DNA of 6,507 bases, taken from assembly GCA_003818595.1 (NCBI GenBank), contig RPQV01000208.1:1-6507 (forward strand). The letters run 5' to 3'. Both the position numbers and the translations under genes were made by a program. The DNA is from Calditrichota bacterium (lineage in GTDB: Bacteria; Zhuqueibacterota; Zhuqueibacteria; Residuimicrobiales; Krinioviventaceae). Below the pieces are notes generated by a model, which was given only the letters and a program-made list of their open reading frames with translations, was not told the origin of the DNA and searched no databases. Shown here in pieces: positions 5,388 to 6,507 of the stretch (the stretch's first letter is position 1; every line of letters starts with the position of its first letter).

Positions 5388-6507
5388 CTAAAAATCGATC
5401 AAGTCCTCGGGATTGATATGAGATTCATTATTCCATATCTCAAAGTGTAGGTGAGGGCCTGTTGACAATCCAGAACTGCCCACCGTTCCGATTTTCTCTC
5501 CTTGTTCAACTCGTTGCCCCACGCTGACCATCAATGTGTCCATTTGTGTGTAACGGGTCATATATCCTTGATCGTGCTGAATTTCAACATAGAGTCCATT
5601 GGCCTTGGTCTTTTCATCGCTTGTGCGCAGCATTTCACGGGTTACTGCTTTTTGAACGACACCCTCAGCAACCGCAACGATAGGAGTACCTTTTGCTGCG
5701 GACAAATCAATGCCCCGATGGAAATATTCCCGGTGGGTGATGGGATGCAGACGTGATCCGTAGCGGGATGTTATTGCATAAGAACCGGGAGAAATTGGCA
5801 AAGTAAATAGCGCACTTTGCTGCAATGTGATTTCTGTTTCGGCAATCTGACGAGGTGATGAGTCATTCGAATTTACAGCCAGCGGAAGAATAAAAAGAGC
5901 ACTGCAGGCGATGATCATTTTAATGACATATGAGTTTTTCATTTGATTTCCTTTCATCAGATTTTCAATTCTTTCTCTTGCTGCTGACGGTCGGCTCTTG
6001 AAAGCCGGTAATAGTTGGTCCATTTCGGAAGATGTTGATTTGTATGAAAAAAGCAAACCTTGACCATACAGTGTTCGCGAAATAGCACCGGTTGCCATAA
6101 CTAAATTGTCGCAAATGCATTCGCGGGCGGTATATGTTTTGCGATTTACGAACCACAAAACCGGATGGAAAAAATATAAAATATTGACAATGCTTTGAAA
6201 TAGTATCCACGCGTCATCGAATCGTTTCACATGAGCCAATTCATGGGCGATAAAAGACTCCTCATGCAGAGATAATCGTCTATTGTTCACAACAGGCATA
6301 ACAATCACTGGATTCAGAATGCCCAAAGTAAACGGCGTAGTAACGGATGTAGACATTTTGATCGTCACAGATCGCTTTATTTTGAATAAACCAGACCATT
6401 TAGCGATTAGCCGCCGCCATTCTTTGTCATAGCAAATCTGAGCGCTCGTGACAATTCTCCACCAACGTCGGCGTCGAATGATAAAAACAATGCCTTGCCA
6501 AGTAAGA
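5388..6507 (-). CDS. M56 (BlaR1/MecR1-type) membrane metallopeptidase fused to an M23 (LytM-type) domain, 5'-partial
   Basis: The frame is open to the window edge. A GTG at 6366-6368 is not the true start, because the 46 codons before it also read as BlaR1-type sequence, so at least 372 residues are present. Numbered from that GTG: the M56 part has HELAH (42-46, zinc site), RFD (49-51), a hydrophobic segment 54-75 ending in FHPVLWF, and ARECICD (81-87), the usual site of the third zinc-ligand glutamate. A membrane segment lies at about 149-165. The C-terminal M23 domain (about 195-326) has SRYGSR (201-206), H217 and D221 in HRGID, and GPHLHFE (304-310). Zinc ligands H217, D221 and H308 are present, but the usual histidine of the T-x-Y-x-H motif is Q275. 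BlaR1 proteins sense cell-wall damage or beta-lactams and cleave a BlaI-type repressor; here an M23 domain replaces the penicillin-binding sensor. Role as envelope sensor or hydrolase is inference. Comparable M23/M56 architectures occur in public annotation, so the fusion itself is probably not unique. Confidence 0.88.
   Translation of the reverse strand, partial: LTWQGIVFIIRRRRWWRIVTSAQICYDKEWRRLIAKWSGLFKIKRSVTIKMSTSVTTPFTLGILNPVIVMPVVNNRRLSLHEESFIAHELAHVKRFDDAWILFQSIVNILYFFHPVLWFVNRKTYTARECICDNLVMATGAISRTLYGQGLLFSYKSTSSEMDQLLPAFKSRPSAARERIENLMKGNQMKNSYVIKMIIACSALFILPLAVNSNDSSPRQIAETEITLQQSALFTLPISPGSYAITSRYGSRLHPITHREYFHRGIDLSAAKGTPIVAVAEGVVQKAVTREMLRTSDEKTKANGLYVEIQHDQGYMTRYTQMDTLMVSVGQRVEQGEKIGTVGSSGLSTGPHLHFEIWNNESHINPEDLIDF
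5947..5952 (-). promoter_or_regulatory. Possible internal ribosome binding site for a stand-alone M23 product
   Basis: AGGAAA on the minus strand, with the AGGA core six bases before an in-frame ATG at 5942 inside the M56-M23 gene. Translation from that ATG would give a 184-residue protein starting MKNSYVIK, with a signal-peptide-like hydrophobic stretch followed by the complete M23 domain. The ATG falls exactly at the boundary between the two domains, after the end of the M56 part. It may equally be a chance match in an AG-rich stretch. Confidence 0.35.

Noticed and set aside
693..5401. Identical 13-base string TAAAAATCGATCA at 693-705 and 5389-5401
   Set aside because: Both copies fall within or at the end of coding sequence (GATCGATTTTTA-type codons); a single short pair with no flanking similarity is best explained by chance.
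6366..6368. GTG as the start of the M56-M23 protein
   Set aside because: The same frame stays open for 46 more codons to the window edge, and the translation (rich in W, R and hydrophobic residues, leading into the P-x-x-x-G region) fits the M56 family, so the gene is simply cut by the window.
1..6507. CRISPR array, tRNA, rRNA, insertion sequence or prophage signals
   Set aside because: No regularly spaced repeats, cloverleaf-like sequences, transposase motifs or terminal inverted repeats were recognised.

Overview
The window carries four protein-coding genes, all on the minus strand. Read in transcription order, from high to low coordinates, they are: (1) a membrane M56 (BlaR1/MecR1-type) metallopeptidase fused to an M23 (LytM-type) peptidoglycan-hydrolase domain, cut at its 5' end by the window edge; (2) a 1019-residue protein with two tandem BcrAD/BadF-type ATPase activator domains, a cysteine-rich linker and a DUF2229/COG3580 domain; (3) an exported class I glutamine-amidotransferase-like hydrolase of peptidase family C26; (4) a 419-residue COG3581-type protein. 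No rRNA, tRNA, CRISPR array, transposase or prophage gene is visible, and no gene-free stretch exceeds about 135 bases.

Genes 2 to 4 look like one operon. Gene 3 starts inside the last codons of gene 2 (17-base overlap) behind a clear AGGA-type ribosome binding site, and gene 4 follows gene 3 after 54 bases. Genes 2 and 4 correspond to the halves of a large ATP-dependent iron-sulfur protein related to 2-hydroxyacyl-CoA dehydratases and their activators, and to double-cubane-cluster proteins. In many anaerobes these halves are joined in one polypeptide of about 1400 residues. Here they are separate, with an exported hydrolase gene between them. The tandem activator has the cysteine pairs expected to bridge one [4Fe-4S] cluster. 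The DUF2229 domain and the 419-residue protein each have three cysteines in comparable sequence contexts, as expected for two facing cluster-binding halves. The substrate cannot be deduced: no CoA-transferase, acyl-CoA or amino-acid fermentation gene lies in the window.

Gene 1 is separated from the operon by 134 bases that may hold the operon's promoter and leader. It is probably an unrelated cell-wall sensing or remodelling gene. BlaR1-type genes usually follow a BlaI-type repressor gene, which would lie just beyond the right edge. At the left edge, a strong rho-independent terminator for a plus-strand gene outside the window overlaps the last codons of gene 4, so the operon is convergent with its left neighbour.

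Organism: an anaerobic or facultatively anaerobic bacterium is likely, because extremely oxygen-sensitive activase/dehydratase-type proteins are typical of anaerobes. Two exported or membrane cell-envelope proteins fit a bacterial rather than archaeal host. GC content looks moderate by eye. No phylum can be assigned from this sequence alone.
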